A DNA stretch of 64,000 bases, taken from NCBI GenBank assembly GCA_946536225.1, contig CAMNEE010000002.1, forward strand, positions 124,001 to 188,000. The letters are read 5' to 3'. The notes beneath the pieces were generated by a model, which saw only the letters and a program-made list of their open reading frames with translations, was not told the origin of the DNA and did no database searches. Of the stretch, positions 20,201-35,200 are shown piece by piece; positions within the stretch are counted from its first letter, which is position 1, and each line of letters begins with the position of its first letter. Origin of the DNA: UBA6985 sp946536225 (GTDB taxonomy: Bacteria; Bacillota_I; Bacilli_A; RF39; UBA660). A program made the position numbers and the translations under genes.

Positions 20201-23200
20201 ATAGAATTACTTATGACAAGAATAGACCATTCTCAGACTTAGTAAATAATGAAGGAGAATCTACTACATTTGGATTCATCGGAGGACTTGCTAAATATGT
20301 AATACCTGAAGACAGCTACTATAAGATTGAACTTTGGGGTGCTGAAGGTGGTACAGGTTACTCTGGTGCAAGTAATGTAAGTAGAAAGTTCCCTGGTGGT
20401 AAAGGTGCTTATACAAGTGGTTATATCTTCCTTGAAAAGGGAACAGACCTATACTTCTATGTAGGTCAAAAAGGTTACGATAATTATGCTCTAGATGCAA
20501 CTGTTCCAGGTGGCTGGAACGGTGGTGGCTCTGGACATCGCGACAGTGGTAATAATGATTCATCTGGTGCCGGTGGAGGTGCTACAGATGTAAGACTTAT
20601 ACCTGGATCTACAAATGATGCTATTTCACTTGCAAGTAGAATCATGGTTGCTGCCGGAGGTGGTGGTGGAGCTTGGATGACAGAATCTACAACTCGTAGT
20701 ACTGCTGGTGGAGGATTATATACAAATATTTCTTCTACTTACTGTACAGCAAATCAAATCTCTGGTAATGCACTTGGAACTGGTATTTCAAATGGTGTTG
20801 CTGGTACTGCCCGTGGTGGCGGTGGTGGAGGCTACTATGGTGGTACTTCATTCCACAGATATGATTCAGAAGGTGGTTATGGTTGTGGAGGTTCTTCATA
20901 CATATCTGGTCATTTAGGATCAGTTGGTACAACAGAAGAAGGAAAACCAAAATCACAAACTGGTAGATTAGTATCTGACTCAGTTAACTACTCTGGTAAA
21001 TACTTTGTAAGTACAACAATGTATGATGGTCTTGGTTATAAGTGGACAAATGTACCTGAAACAACTGCTTCAGGAATGCCTACTTATGATGGAACAGGAG
21101 TTATGTATGGTAACTCTGGTGATGGTTTTGCAAAGATTACTAAAGTAGACTACATTCCAATGGTTGCTTACATTGATACAATTAAGACAAATGTTGGAAC
21201 ATGGGATGTAAATTATAATTCTAATACATTTGATTATGTTATTAGTGTAAATGAGTATACTGATGATATTGTATTCTCAGCAAAATATGATGAAGAATTA
21301 ACTGTTACTGGATTAGGTTCTATTAAACTTAATGGTCCAACAACTAAGAGAGTTATTACAGCAATGAATTCTGATGGCGAAATTATTACTTATAATTTCA
21401 CAATCAATAAAGAAACTATTTCAAGTACAAAACTTAAAGAATTAAAGATTAAAGGATATCAAAGTATTTCATACAATTATTATGAATTAGGTGACCTTAG
21501 TACATATACTAATACAATAGTTGTAAGTGCCCTTGAAGATGAATATATAGTTCAACCTATATTATTAGATGATGCTGCAACTTATGAAGTTACTAAAGAA
21601 CAACTAGATGACTTAACAACTCAAGTAAAAGTAGTAGTATCTAAAGATGGTTTAGAATCAACAACATATAATGTAAACTTCTTACTAAATACATCTTATG
21701 CATTCCCTTATACAGGTAATTATCAAGAATTTGTTGCTCCAGCAACAACAAGATATTTCTTACAAGTATGGGGTGCTCAAGGTGCTGCTAAACCAAGTGG
21801 TTGGGACCTAGGTGTAGGAGGTAACGGAGGTTACTCTGAAGGTTATATTACTTTAACAAAAGGAACTAAACTTTATGTATATGTAGGTGGTCAAGGAAAA
21901 CCTGGTTCAGACTATCGTGCAGACGGTGGCTGGAACGGTGGCGGATACGCTTGGGGTTCTGGTACTGGTGAACCTGCCGGAGGTGGTGGTGGAGGAACTG
22001 ATATACGTTACTTCACATCAGAACCAACTGAGGCAGACTTAGTATGGAGTTCTTCTAGAGGATTAAATTCAAGATTCATCGTTGCCGGTGGTGGCGGCGG
22101 TGGAGGTGAAGACTCTGAAGCCGGTGGTGTCGGAGGTGGTACTTCCGGTACTGGTAATTATGCTGCTTCTTCAACTTCTGCTGGTAGTGGTGGTGCATTT
22201 GGTAAAGGTGCACATACTCCATACGACGGCGGCGGCGGTGGCGGCGGCTGGTATGGTTCTGGAGCTGCTGGTGGATCTCAAATTATCCCAACTGGTAACA
22301 ATGGTAGCGATACTTCTGGTACTGGTGGTGGTTCAGGATTCGTTCTTTCTGCTACTACTGTTGGATATACTCCATCAACATACTTACTTGGTAGTGAATG
22401 GTATTTAGAATCAGCTAGAACTATTGCTGGTAACTCATCAATACCAAATCATGACAACACAGGTACTATGATTGGTAACTCTGGAGCAGGATATGCAAGA
22501 ATATCAATTGCAGCATCTGGAACAAGTCATACAGATGAAAATAGTCAATTAAATTATGAAGCTCATCTAGATACATTAAGTACTTCTTTAGGAAGTGTAA
22601 ACGAAGTTGTTAATCCATTAATAAATGATTATACAAAGACAGTTGGTTTCTATGATAATGAAATAACAATAGAAGCAACAACTGCTGATGAAGGTGCAAC
22701 GATAGTTGGAACAGGAAGTAAAGAATTATTAGTTGGTGCTAATACATTCCCAATTACAGTTCTTAATAGTAGTGGTCTTGCTAACATTTATTATTTAACT
22801 GTTAGTCGTGAAAACCTTGAAGGTCATACTTCTAAGCTAGCTTCTATTGAAGTAGCTGGTATTGGTACAATTGATGTTGATATTAATGAAACATCATATG
22901 ATATTGATGTACCAATTTCATCTCAAGAATTATTCTTTAATGTAGTTAAGTATGATAATACTGCAACATATACAGTTAGTGATAACCTAGAAATAGGTAA
23001 TAGTGGAACAGCAACAATTACTGTATCTGCTGAAGGTGTGGAAGATACAGTTTATAGTATTAACTACACAAGAAAATTAGATAAAATAACATATAATTTT
23101 GATTACACTGGTGGTCCTCAAAAATTCTTAACACCTATTGATGGTGCTTACTCAGTTGCTCTTTGGGGAGCAAGTGGTGGTGATACTCAATATGGTAATG

Positions 23201-26200
23201 GTGGATATGGTGGTTATACTTATGGGGAGATTAATCTTGAAGTTGGTTATGGACTATATATCTACGTAGGTGGAGAAGGAAAAACAATAGGACCTGGTGC
23301 TTCTGGATATTCTACTGCTGGATGGAATGGTGGTGGACAAGGTTATTCTTCTAGAACAAATTGTTCACAAACTAATGCTTCTGGTGGTGGAGCAACAGAC
23401 GTAAGACTTGTTGGTGGAGCATATAATAGTATGGAATCCCTTAAGGGTAGAATTATGGTAGCCGGTGGTGGAGGTGGAGCATTCTACGAATACTGCAGCA
23501 CTTCTGATAATTCAAACTCTAACGGTGGTAACGCCGGTGGACTTGAAGGTTACGCAGCTACATATAATTCACATGCTTCTAATTTCTCATACTTAAATCC
23601 AAGTGGTGGTACTCAAACTACTGGTGGACAAGGTTTAGGAAGTGCAAACTCAACTTCTTATGTTAATAGTTATAGGGGATCATATGGACTTGGTAATGGT
23701 TCTGTTAACACTGGTTATTCATGGTCTGGTGGCGGCGGCGGCTGGTACGGCGGTGCCTCAGGTATTTGGAAAGCTGGTGGAGGTGGATCTTCATATATTT
23801 CAGGTTATGAAGGATCTAAAGCAGCATCTGATAACTTAGGAAATACTCCTATAGGTCATGTTGAATCAAGCGTTCATATTTCTGGATTTGCATTCACAAA
23901 TATGGTTATGGTAGATGGTTCTGGATATAGATGGAATACTAAAGTTGATGAAACTGAAGGAAATCAAACTCCATTAAATCCAAGAGATCCAACTTCTTAT
24001 ACTGAAACATTTACTAATTATCATGATGTTGAAAGAGAAGTTGTAACTCCAAATACATGTTATACAAAAACAATTTCATGTAGTATCTCTGGAGAAAAGA
24101 CTGAAGATGCTACTGAAGAAGAATATAATGAATATTTAGCTCAAGTCGAAAGTGGTTCAACAGATGATGAACCAACTGGTGAAGAAGAAGACGAATGTAG
24201 AATAACTGAAGTTGTTTCATATGACTGCTCAACAACTGAAACAGTAATAGATAAAGATGTACCTTTTGAAGATACAAGAGAAGTACCAATCTTATCTAAA
24301 TCTGGTAACGATGGAAATGGTTATGCAGTTATTACTCTATTAAGACAATTCTCACTTAATAATTACTTAACAGGAATTATGGTAGATGGTTCTTATATTG
24401 AAAACTTCGATAGAGATACAAATGAATATTCAATACATGTACCTGCTACAAAGACTAATATTTCAATTGCTGGTACAACAATGAATGCTAATGCAACGGT
24501 TAATACAATTGATAATGCATCACTTGTATTCGGTGACAATGTATTTAAACTAGTTGTTATTGCTGAAAATGGTTATGCTAATACTTATACAGTAACAGTA
24601 GTAAGAGATTATCTTGAAGAAGGAACTCATTCAACTAAACTTGGAAATATCCAAGTAGGTGATGAATTCATTACTGTTCAAGAAGGTGTAACCAATTATC
24701 AAACAACTATTAATTATACACAAACAAATATCAATATAACTGTATATCCAATTGATCAAGATTGTACTATAACTATTCCAAAAGGAAGAGAAGTAGAAAA
24801 ATATAAATATACAGTTGATGGAATAATTAATAATGAAGGTGGAATTGATATCATAGTTTCTGATGAAGAAGCCGAAGATACAGTTTACACAATACTATAT
24901 ACAAGAGAAAGTTTTGAAGAAGGTACAGTTCTTCAAAGAGAATATCTATTTGATTATACTGGAGAGTATCAAACATTTACTGCACCAATAGAAGGTGATT
25001 ATCAAATTGAACTTTGGGGTGCAGGTGGACCTTACATTATGTCTACATATGTTAGATCTGGTTTAGGAGCATATACAAAAGGTACAATTCACTTAGAAAA
25101 AGGTGAAACAATCTACATATATGTTGGTGGAGCCGGAATCGAAACTAAAGAAGGTGTAATGGGAGAATACCCTGGTGGTTGGAACGGTGGAGGTTCTGCA
25201 TATACTTCTAGAACTAACTGTTATCAAACAGAAACTTCCGGTAGTGGTGCTACTGATATACGTTTAATTCCAACAAGTACACCAACAACTTGGAACGAAC
25301 TTGTTTCACTTAAATCTAGAATAATGGTTGCTGCCGGAGGCGGTGGTGCTATTTATGAAAGATGTGGAGCTGATGACCAAGAGTTAACTACAGGTGGAGA
25401 TGGTGGTGGCTTAAATGGCTATGCACCACAATATGAGACAAATATTGGTTACTCAACAATTAATCCAATGGGTGCAAGTCAAACTGATGGTGGTTTATCA
25501 GTTGATGATTGGCAATCATACTTCTATACAAGAAATTATATAGGAGGATTCGGATATGGTGCTTCTCGTACATCAAGCCTAGGTAGATCTGGTGCAGGTG
25601 GCGGTGGTGGCTACTGGGGCGGTGCTTCAGGTGGCTGGCAAGCAGGTTCCGGTGGTTCTTCATATATTTCAGGTATGTATGGAGTTTACTCAGTTGCTGA
25701 TGGAGGAACTGGACAAGTTATAATGACTAATTCAATTTATCATTATAGCGGTAAGTCATTTACAGATACTGAAATGATTGACGGTGCTGGTCATAAATGG
25801 GTAGATGGTAAAGCTCAATCTCAAATTGAAGGAATGCCTACACTTGACTTAAAGAATAAGATGCTTGGAAATATGGATAATGGACATGTAAGAATTGTTC
25901 CACTATATACTATTTCTAAGAATAATTACATCAAAGCTCTTCATACAGATTATGCAGATGATGGATTAGATGAAAACTTTAAATATGATGTTTATGAATA
26001 TACTATAAATGTTGATAAGTATACTTCTTCAATTACTATTGATGCTGAAGTATTTAATGAAGCAGAAAAGATAAATGGTCTTGGTGAACATATACTAAGT
26101 ATTGGTAATAATGTAATTGAATTAAGTGTTTCATCAGAAAGTGGAGATGTAAGAGTTTATACACTTAATGTTGTACGTCCTGCTGATAATGATTCAACAG

Positions 26201-29200
26201 AACTTGCAAGTATTGATATTGATGGTTATGAATCAATAATCACTGAAGAAGGTGTTACAGAATATGATATTACACTTAAATATGAAACATTAAGTGTAAA
26301 CGTTACTGGAAACCCTTATTCAGAAAATGCTAACGTTACAATTACTGGAAATAATCCATTAATTTATAACGAAGGCGAAATCAAATTAGTAGTTTCAGTT
26401 GATGGTCTTGAAGATACAACATATACTTTAAGATATACAAAAGAAACTTCTGATAATTTACAAAAAGTTTATAATTATGAATACACTAATACATATCAAA
26501 CATTCACTGCTCCAGTAACTGGAGACTATATCTTCGAGTTATGGGGTGCTGCTGGTGGAGATGTAGAAACAGCAGATGGTGGTAATGGTGCTTATACAAA
26601 AGGTACATTATCAATGAAACAAGGTGAAAAAGTTTACATATATGTAGGTGGTATTGGTCTTACTGCTCCAAATCAAGTTGTAGGAACTTATAGAGGTGGT
26701 TGGAACGGTGGTTCTGAAGCATATACTTCAAGAAACAGTTATAACCAACAAGAAGGTTCTGGTGGTGGAGCAACAGACGTACGTGTACTTCCTGGTGAAT
26801 GGGATTACTTGCCATCAGTAAGAGCAAGAATTATGGTTGCTGCTGGTGGTGGAGGAGCTTATAGAGAAATTACAAGTACATGGATGAATATCGACGGTGG
26901 AGCCGGAGGAGCTCTAAAGGGTGGAGACACTAAATTTAGAGGTAACAATCTTGGAGGCTGGTCAAATATGTCTCCAGAAGGTGGTACTCAAGTTGATGGT
27001 GGACGTGGTTTAACTGCTTATACTTCAACAGCATTATCAAGTAACTTTAGTGGTAAGTTCGGTTATGGTGGTGTTGGTCGTTATGGTCAATCATATGCCG
27101 GAGCTGGATCTGGATACTACGGTGGTGGTGCTTCTGGTTGGAGAGCTGGAGCCGGAGGTTCATCATATATCTCAGGATATGTTGGAGCTATTGCTATAGC
27201 AAATGAAAACGTATTCTTCACTCGCAATGACTCTGAAGGAAATCAATGTGAAGAAGGTACAACTGATATCGTATGTTCATATCATTATTCAGGAAAGATA
27301 TTTAAAGATACTGAAATGATTCCAGGTTGGGAAGAAATGCCTAACTATCAAAATGAATATACTATGGTTGGTAATGATGATAATGGATATGCTAGAGTTA
27401 CTTTAAAAGCAAATTCAGATAATAATTATTTAACTAGCCTAGTTGCAACTACTACAGTTAAAGAACCATATGGTATGGACTCTTCAATTGATAGAAATAT
27501 TACATTAGATTTAGATAAAGCATTTGATCCAGTTATTGAAACTTATACAATTAATGTTAACTATGATGTTAATATGGTTGAATTAACTGGTGAATTATCA
27601 TCAACAAGAGCAACTGTAACAGGATTAGACACTTATGTGTTAGAACCTGGTGAAAATAACATTGCAATTGTTGTTACATCTGAAACTGGTAATACAAGAA
27701 CATATAATATTACAGTAAATAGAAATGTATTAGATGTTGAAGATACTTCTGAAATAAGAAAAGTAGAATTCATAGGTAACTCTGGTACACAAACAGTTTA
27801 CTTATATAAAGATGTTTATAATTATGATATTACAATTGGATATACTGACTTATCATTAACTGCAGTTGCTTATCCATACGATGATGATACAAGAGTTGAA
27901 TATATTGATATTGATAAACTATTCGATTATACTGGTTCATTCATTGTAAGAGGTATTAATAATAATACTCAAGATTCAAATTATAAATTTAATTACACAA
28001 AAGAAACAAAATTAGAAAACACAACAAACGTTACTGATTTTGATTACAAAGGAGATTATTCACAATATAATGTACCTGCAACAGGCTACTACTTATTAGA
28101 AACTTGGGGTGCTGAAGGTGGATATGGATATCTATCTAATACTGGTCATGGTGGATATGGAGCTTATGCATCAGGTGTAACATACTTACATCGTGGTGAT
28201 ATAATTTACGTATTTGTTGGTGGTAAAGGTAATGGTGCTTCTGCTGCTAACGTTGACTATAGAGGTGGATATAATGGTGGTGGAACTGCTTACCGTTGGA
28301 CTGATAACAATGTTTATAATGGTGCCGGAGGTGGTGCAACCACAATTCAAACAGATGGTTCAATGATATATGACCTTGAACACAGTAAAGATGAAGTATT
28401 AATCGTTGCTGGAGGTGGTGGTGGAACTGCTTACCATTCAGGAAGTTATGGATGGGGTGGTAACGCCGGTGGTATCAAAGGTAACGATGGAACACCATAT
28501 CCAAACAATGATGGTTACTACGGATTAGGTGGAACACAAACAGCTGGTGGTATATCTACTAAAGGTACAAATGCTTCTTATAATAGATCTAAAGCTGATG
28601 ATGGTTCATTTGGTAGAGGTGGTAACTCATCTAAGACACTTTCTACTAACATTGGTTCTGCTGGTGGTGGAACTGGTGGAGGTGCTGGTTGGTATGGTGG
28701 AGCCGGAGGAACTACTCATGGTGGTTCTGGTGGTGGTTCATCATATATTGGTAACTCTAAATTAATTAGTACAACAATAAATGGTGTTACTTATACTAAA
28801 CATATGGTAGGTAATAATGTAGAAACTTCAGAAGAAGAGGATACATTAACAGAATCTGTTGATACTGTTTCAGAAATACCTACAACTGATGTTCCTAAGA
28901 GACAAAATGGTTATGCAAGAATTACATCACTTATAATGTCTGGTAACTACTACTTAAAAGATATTTCAAGTAGTATTGATAATGGACATGAATTAGTACA
29001 AGAAGAATTAGCTGACGGAACAACTGTTCTTGATGAAAGATATAATTCTTCAACAACAATTCTTGGATTTGATCCATTAGTAAATGATTATAATGTGTTA
29101 GTTCCTTGGGATACAATTTACTATGATGTTGAAGCTACACCATTTGATACAACAACATTAGTTGAAGGAACTGGTAGACATCTACTTAATCCTGGTATTA

Positions 29201-32200
29201 ATACAATTAATCTTGTAGTAACAGCCGAAAATGGAAATGTTAATACATACACATTAACTGTTACAAGAGAACCTTTACCAGAAGGTGTTCATTCAACTGA
29301 ACTATATAGAATTGAATTAGAAAACTCTGAAACAATTCAAGTTGTATCAGGTGTATATGAATATGATGTAGAATTTGAAATTAATCAATTATCTGCTGAT
29401 ATTACTACTTATTCATATGACGATGATGTAACAGTAACGATAAAAGGTAATAAATACTTATTAACTACTACTGGTGATATTACTATTACAGTAGAAGATA
29501 ATACTGAAGGTGCAAATGTTGAACCAACAGTTTATACATTACATTACAGTTCAACTGGTACAAGAGTACATGAAACAGTAGATTTTGATTATACGGGTTC
29601 TATTGAAGAATATATTGTTCCTGAATCAGGTTACTATTTATTAGAAACTTGGGGAGCTCAAGGTGGAACAGCAGATGCTTACACTTATAGTAATGAAATT
29701 TACACACATACATACTATGATGGTGGCTATGGAGCTTATGCTCAAGGTTTAGTTAAACTTGAGAAAGGTGAAGTAATCTACGTTGTAGTAGGTGGACAAG
29801 GTGATTCATTATCAATTAAGAGAAATGATACAAATAACTATACTGTTATTAAAAATGGAAATGGTTATAATGGTGCCAAAGGTACAGTATCAATTCAATC
29901 TTACTATTATGGTACTGGTGCTGGTGGTGCTACTCACATCGCTAGAAAGACAGGTCTATTAAAAGAACTTCTATATGATAAAGATAAAGTTTTAATAGTA
30001 TCTGGTGGTGGTGGAGGTTCAAGTACTACTTCATACACTTCACAAAGTACAATTGATAACCACTCAAGTAAAGGTGGAAATGCCGGAGGTATTAAAGGTG
30101 CTGTAGAAGGTAAGAGATATTATCCACAAGGATTTGGTGGTACTCAAACTGCTCCTGGACAAACAGAATACTATAATGACTCTTATAGAGTTGATGATTA
30201 TGCAAGATTTGGTCAAGGATGTTTAGCTTATGACTCTTATGGTGGAGGACTTAATGTATCAGGTGGAGCCGGTTGGTACGGTGGTGGATGTTCAATGCAT
30301 CAAGGTGCTGCTGGTGGTTCATCATACATTGGTTCAACCGATTTAACATCAAGTGATACTTATACTAAACATATGGCAGGATTTGCAGTAACAACTTCAA
30401 ATGATGAGAATACTAAGACAATCTCAGTAAATGCTAAATCAACTGATCCAATAGTTGATACTGCTAAAGAAGGAAATGGTTATGCAAAGATTACTCTAAT
30501 TAATAGAACTTCAATTAACCACTTCTTAAAGAAACTTATTCCTTCATCAGGAACACTTAATGAAGAGTTAGATCCTGAAAGGGATACGTATACAGTAGAT
30601 GTTAATAATACAGTTCAAAGTATTAGCTTCATAGCTGAGAGTTATGATCCAAATGCGACAATAATAATGGAAGATAAATATTATTTGAACTTTGGTGAAA
30701 ATAATATTAATATTTCTGTATTAACTGAATCTGGTGAAGTTAATATCTATACTGTTAAAGTTAATAGAGATGATGCTAATAGAGATACTTCAGATATTCA
30801 AAAGATTGCTGTTGGTGAAAATGTAATCTATACAGAAGAAGGAGTATATGAATATAATGTTGAAATACCTTATACATTTACTCCAACTCCAAGCGATGTA
30901 GTTGCAACACCATATAATAGTAATTCAATTATTGAATATACAAATACTGATATTATTTATGATTACAGTGGTACATTTGAAGTTAAATCTACTTTAAATG
31001 ATTTAGTATCAACTTATACTATTAATTACATTAGACAAACTAAACTTGATGAAACAGATTTCACAAGAGGTTTCGATTATACAGGTTCTATTCAAGAATG
31101 GACTGTTCCAGTTACTGGATACTACTTACTTGAAACTTGGGGTGCATCCGGAGGATACGCTTATAGAGTTGGCGCTATTGATGGTGGTTATGGAGCTTAT
31201 GCAACTGGTGTTACATATTTAACACAAGGTACTAAACTTTATATTGCTGTTGGTGGTGAAGGTAAGGGTTCTAACAAGACTGCTACAACAGATTATGCAG
31301 GTGGATATAATGGTGGAGGTGCTTCACAACACTGGATTAATAATAATACTTACAACGGTTCAGGTGGAGGTGCTACTCATATAGCATTTGAAACTGGATT
31401 ATTAAGTACATTTGAGAATAAGAAAGATAAAGTATTAATTGTATCTGGTGGTGGAGGTGCAAGTGCATTCTACAACGGATACAAAGTACAAGGTGGTTCT
31501 GCTGGAGGTATTAAAGGTAATGACGGTGAACACATTTATTATAAAGATGGTTATCGTGGTTTAGGTGGTACACAAACATCTGGTGGTAATTATGAAAAAG
31601 GACCAAGTATAACATATCAAGCTCCTCCTCAAAGAGGTGGATTCGGATATGGTGGTAGATCATCATATACTGCTGCTGCAAATAACGAAGCTAGCAAGAA
31701 TGCTGGTGGAGGCGGTGGTGGAGCCGGTTGGTATGGTGGTGCTGGTTCTACAGTAGATAATGGTTCAGGTGGAGGTTCATCTTACATTGCTTCATCAAAA
31801 CTTGTATCACTAGAAAAAGGTACACATACTTACACTAAACATATGGTAGGTTATAATGTATTAACATCTACAGATGAAGATACATTTACAATCTCTTCAA
31901 ATACTGTATCAACTAATGCTGAGGCTGATACACCTAAGAAAGGAAATGGTTATGTTAAGATAACAGGCCTTTCTACAACAAATAATAATTACTTAAAAGA
32001 TATTAGAACTTCAATTGAAAATCTAATATCTCCAGTTCAAGAAGAATTAGAAAATGGTGATATCGAAACTATAAGTGAAGATATTACTCCAGTTACTATT
32101 CTTGGATTTAATCCTAATACTTTAAATTATGAAGTTACTGTTCCAATGAATACTATTTACTATAATATTGAAGCTGATGCTTATGATAATGTAGCTCAAA

Positions 32201-35200
32201 TAGTTGGAACAGGTAGAAAATTACTTGAAATAGGAGAAAACAACTTTAATATAATTGTTACATCTGAAAGTGGAGAAACACGTATCTACACTATTAAAGT
32301 TACACGTGAAGCTCTTCCTGAAGGAGAACATACTGCTGAACTTCAAAGAATTGAATTTAATAATGCAACTAATATTGAAGTTGTAACAGGTAAATATGAA
32401 TATGATGTTGATTTTGAAAGAAATCAATTAACAACAGAAGTAACACCAGTTCCATATGATAAGACTGCTACATTTACAGTAACAGGTAATGAACTTATGT
32501 TAGAACAAACTGGAGTTATTACAATTGTTGTTACTCAAAGTGAATCAACTCCAAGTGAAATTACTTATACTATTAATTATCATATTGATGGTACAAGAGA
32601 ATATGAAACTATGGAATTTGATTACACAGGAGATATTCAAACATTTACTTCTGATGAAGGTGCTACTTACTTAGTTGAAACTTGGGGTGCATCTGGTGGT
32701 GACGTATACATTTCTTACTATCAAGACTATGCAACAGACACTTATGATATGAAAGGTGGATATGGTGCATATGCTGCTGGTATAATCACACTTGAAAAAG
32801 GTGAAAAGATTTATATCGGTGTTGGTGGTAAAGGTAAGAATGCTACTAACGCATGCCAAGCAACTGATAATGGTACTGGATTCAACGGTGGTACTAACTT
32901 TATATCTTGTCAAGCAAGTAGATATATTGGTGCTGCCGGTGGTGGTGCTACACATATTGCTAAGAAGAATGGTGAATTACAAACTCTATCATCATTACAA
33001 GAACAAGTATTAATTGTTGCTGCTGGTGGTGGTGGAGCAACAGGTGACACTAACTATTCTAACCAACATACAGGTAATGGTGGTTCTGGTGGTGGTATCA
33101 AGGGTTCAACTGGTACTGTACTAAATGGAACACCAAGAACAGGTTCTGGTGGTGATCAAGTCACTGGTGGTGTTGCTGACCTAGATGGACAAACTGGAAT
33201 TCAAAAGGATGCAGAATTTGGTTCTTCATGTATTCCAAGTACATCTTACTCAGGATACTTAAAAGTAGCCGGTGGTGCTGGATGGTTCGGTGGAGGATGT
33301 TCTACTCACTCAGGTGGAGCAGGTGGTTCATCTTACATTGGTAATAGACAATTAACAAGTACCTCTGAATTTACTAAACATATGACTTGTTATAACTGTG
33401 CAACATCATATGATACACAAACATTAACAAGAACAACTACAAATGTTTCAGATGATCCAATTAGTGATTATGCTAAACATGGTAATGGTTATGTTAAATT
33501 AACTAAACTTACTCAAACATCTCATAATACATACTTGAAGTCACTTACTCCTTCAACTGGAGAACTTAGTCCAGAATTTGAACCAACAGTAAGAGACTAC
33601 AGTGTAGATGTAGATACATATAATCAATATATTAGTTTTGATTATATTGCATATGACTCAAGTGTAGTTGTAACTGGTAATAAACAAACTCTTCTATCTA
33701 TTGGTGATAATCAAATACCAATAGTTGTAACTACAATTTCTGGTGAAGTTGGAGTATATAACATTAATGTTAGAAGAGCAGAATATACTGGTGAAGCTCA
33801 TTCAACTGAAATTCAAAGAATTGAATTTGAAGGAGTTTCGGGAGCATTAACAACTGTTCCAAATGTTTATAGATATAATGTTACTTTAAATTATGAAGCA
33901 TTAAGTGCTGTTACTACTGCTTACACTTATGACCCTGAAGCAACATATGTTGTTGAAGGTGATGACTTCATACCAGAATTAGAAGGTGACATTAAGATAA
34001 CAGTAAGTGCTCTTGGTGCAGAAGATAGTATTTATACTATCCACTACACTAAAGAAAAATCTAAGATTTATACACCATATACATTTAGTTACACTGAAAA
34101 CGTACAAGAATGGGTTGCTCCAGTAACTGCTAAATACAAGTTCGAGTTATGGGGAGCACAAGGTGGTAATAATGGTGGTCTTGGTGCTTATACAGAAGGT
34201 ATGATTAACCTTAATAAGGGTACTAAGTTATATGTATATATCGGTGGAGAAGGTAAGAAAGTTTATACTAACACTGTTGCAGAAAACTGGAATGGTGGAG
34301 GTATTGCTCAAGGTAAGAACTCAAGTTCATACTATTATGGTGCTGGTGGAGGTGCAACTGATATCAGAACTATAAAAGATGTATGGAATAATCCTGATTC
34401 ACTAAGATCAAGAATCATGGTTGCTGCAGCTGGTGGAGGCTTAACTAGTGGATCTGGTAAACCAGTAGCTGGAGCCGGAGGTGGTCTAACAGGTTATAAT
34501 GGTACTGCTCAATCTGGATATTACGGACTTGGTGCATTACAAAATGCTGGTAGATCAAATAATGGAAATAATTATTCTATTGGTGGATTCGGTTATGGTG
34601 GTTCTTATGCAAACTACTACAGTATCTCAAGTACTAACGGATACTCCGGAGGAGGATCTGGATGGTACGGTGGTGGTGGTACATCTAATGGATACGCTGG
34701 AGCTGGTGGAGGTTCATCATACATCTCCGGACATCCTGGTTGTATTGGTGTATCAAGTGAAACTGGTGCTGCTAAGGCTTCAACTTATACTAAACTAGAA
34801 GATTCTTTAAGTGACACTGGTTATGCATTCACTGATTCATACATGATTGATGGTACAGGTTATAAGTGGACTAATGTAAAAGGATCATATACAGAAATGC
34901 CAACTAAAGATGGTTCATCAACAATGGTTGGTAATGCTGGTAATGGTTATGCTAAGATTAGTCAACAAAATACTTTATCATCTAACTACTACTTGAAATC
35001 AATTTATGCTTCTGAAGGACTATGGTCTTATGAAGATGAATTTGATACAAGACAAACTGATATTCAATTAACAGTAACAATGTATACTAACTCAGTTACT
35101 TTATATGCAACTCCATATGAAGATACAGTTACAATACTTGGAACTGGCTTATATGAAGACCTTGAAATAGGTCACAATTATACAACTATCACAGCAATAG

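Noticed and set aside
22082..22408. Open frames in other phases inside the glycine-rich domains, such as this one and 19187-19417
   Set aside because: Runs of GGT/GGA codons read one base out of phase give Val/Leu/Met-rich frames without stops. They are by-products of the glycine runs and recur with each GRD.
32671..32955. Long antisense open frames within the giant genes
   Set aside because: They are Ser/Thr/Ile/Cys-rich shadows of the coding strand with no start signals.
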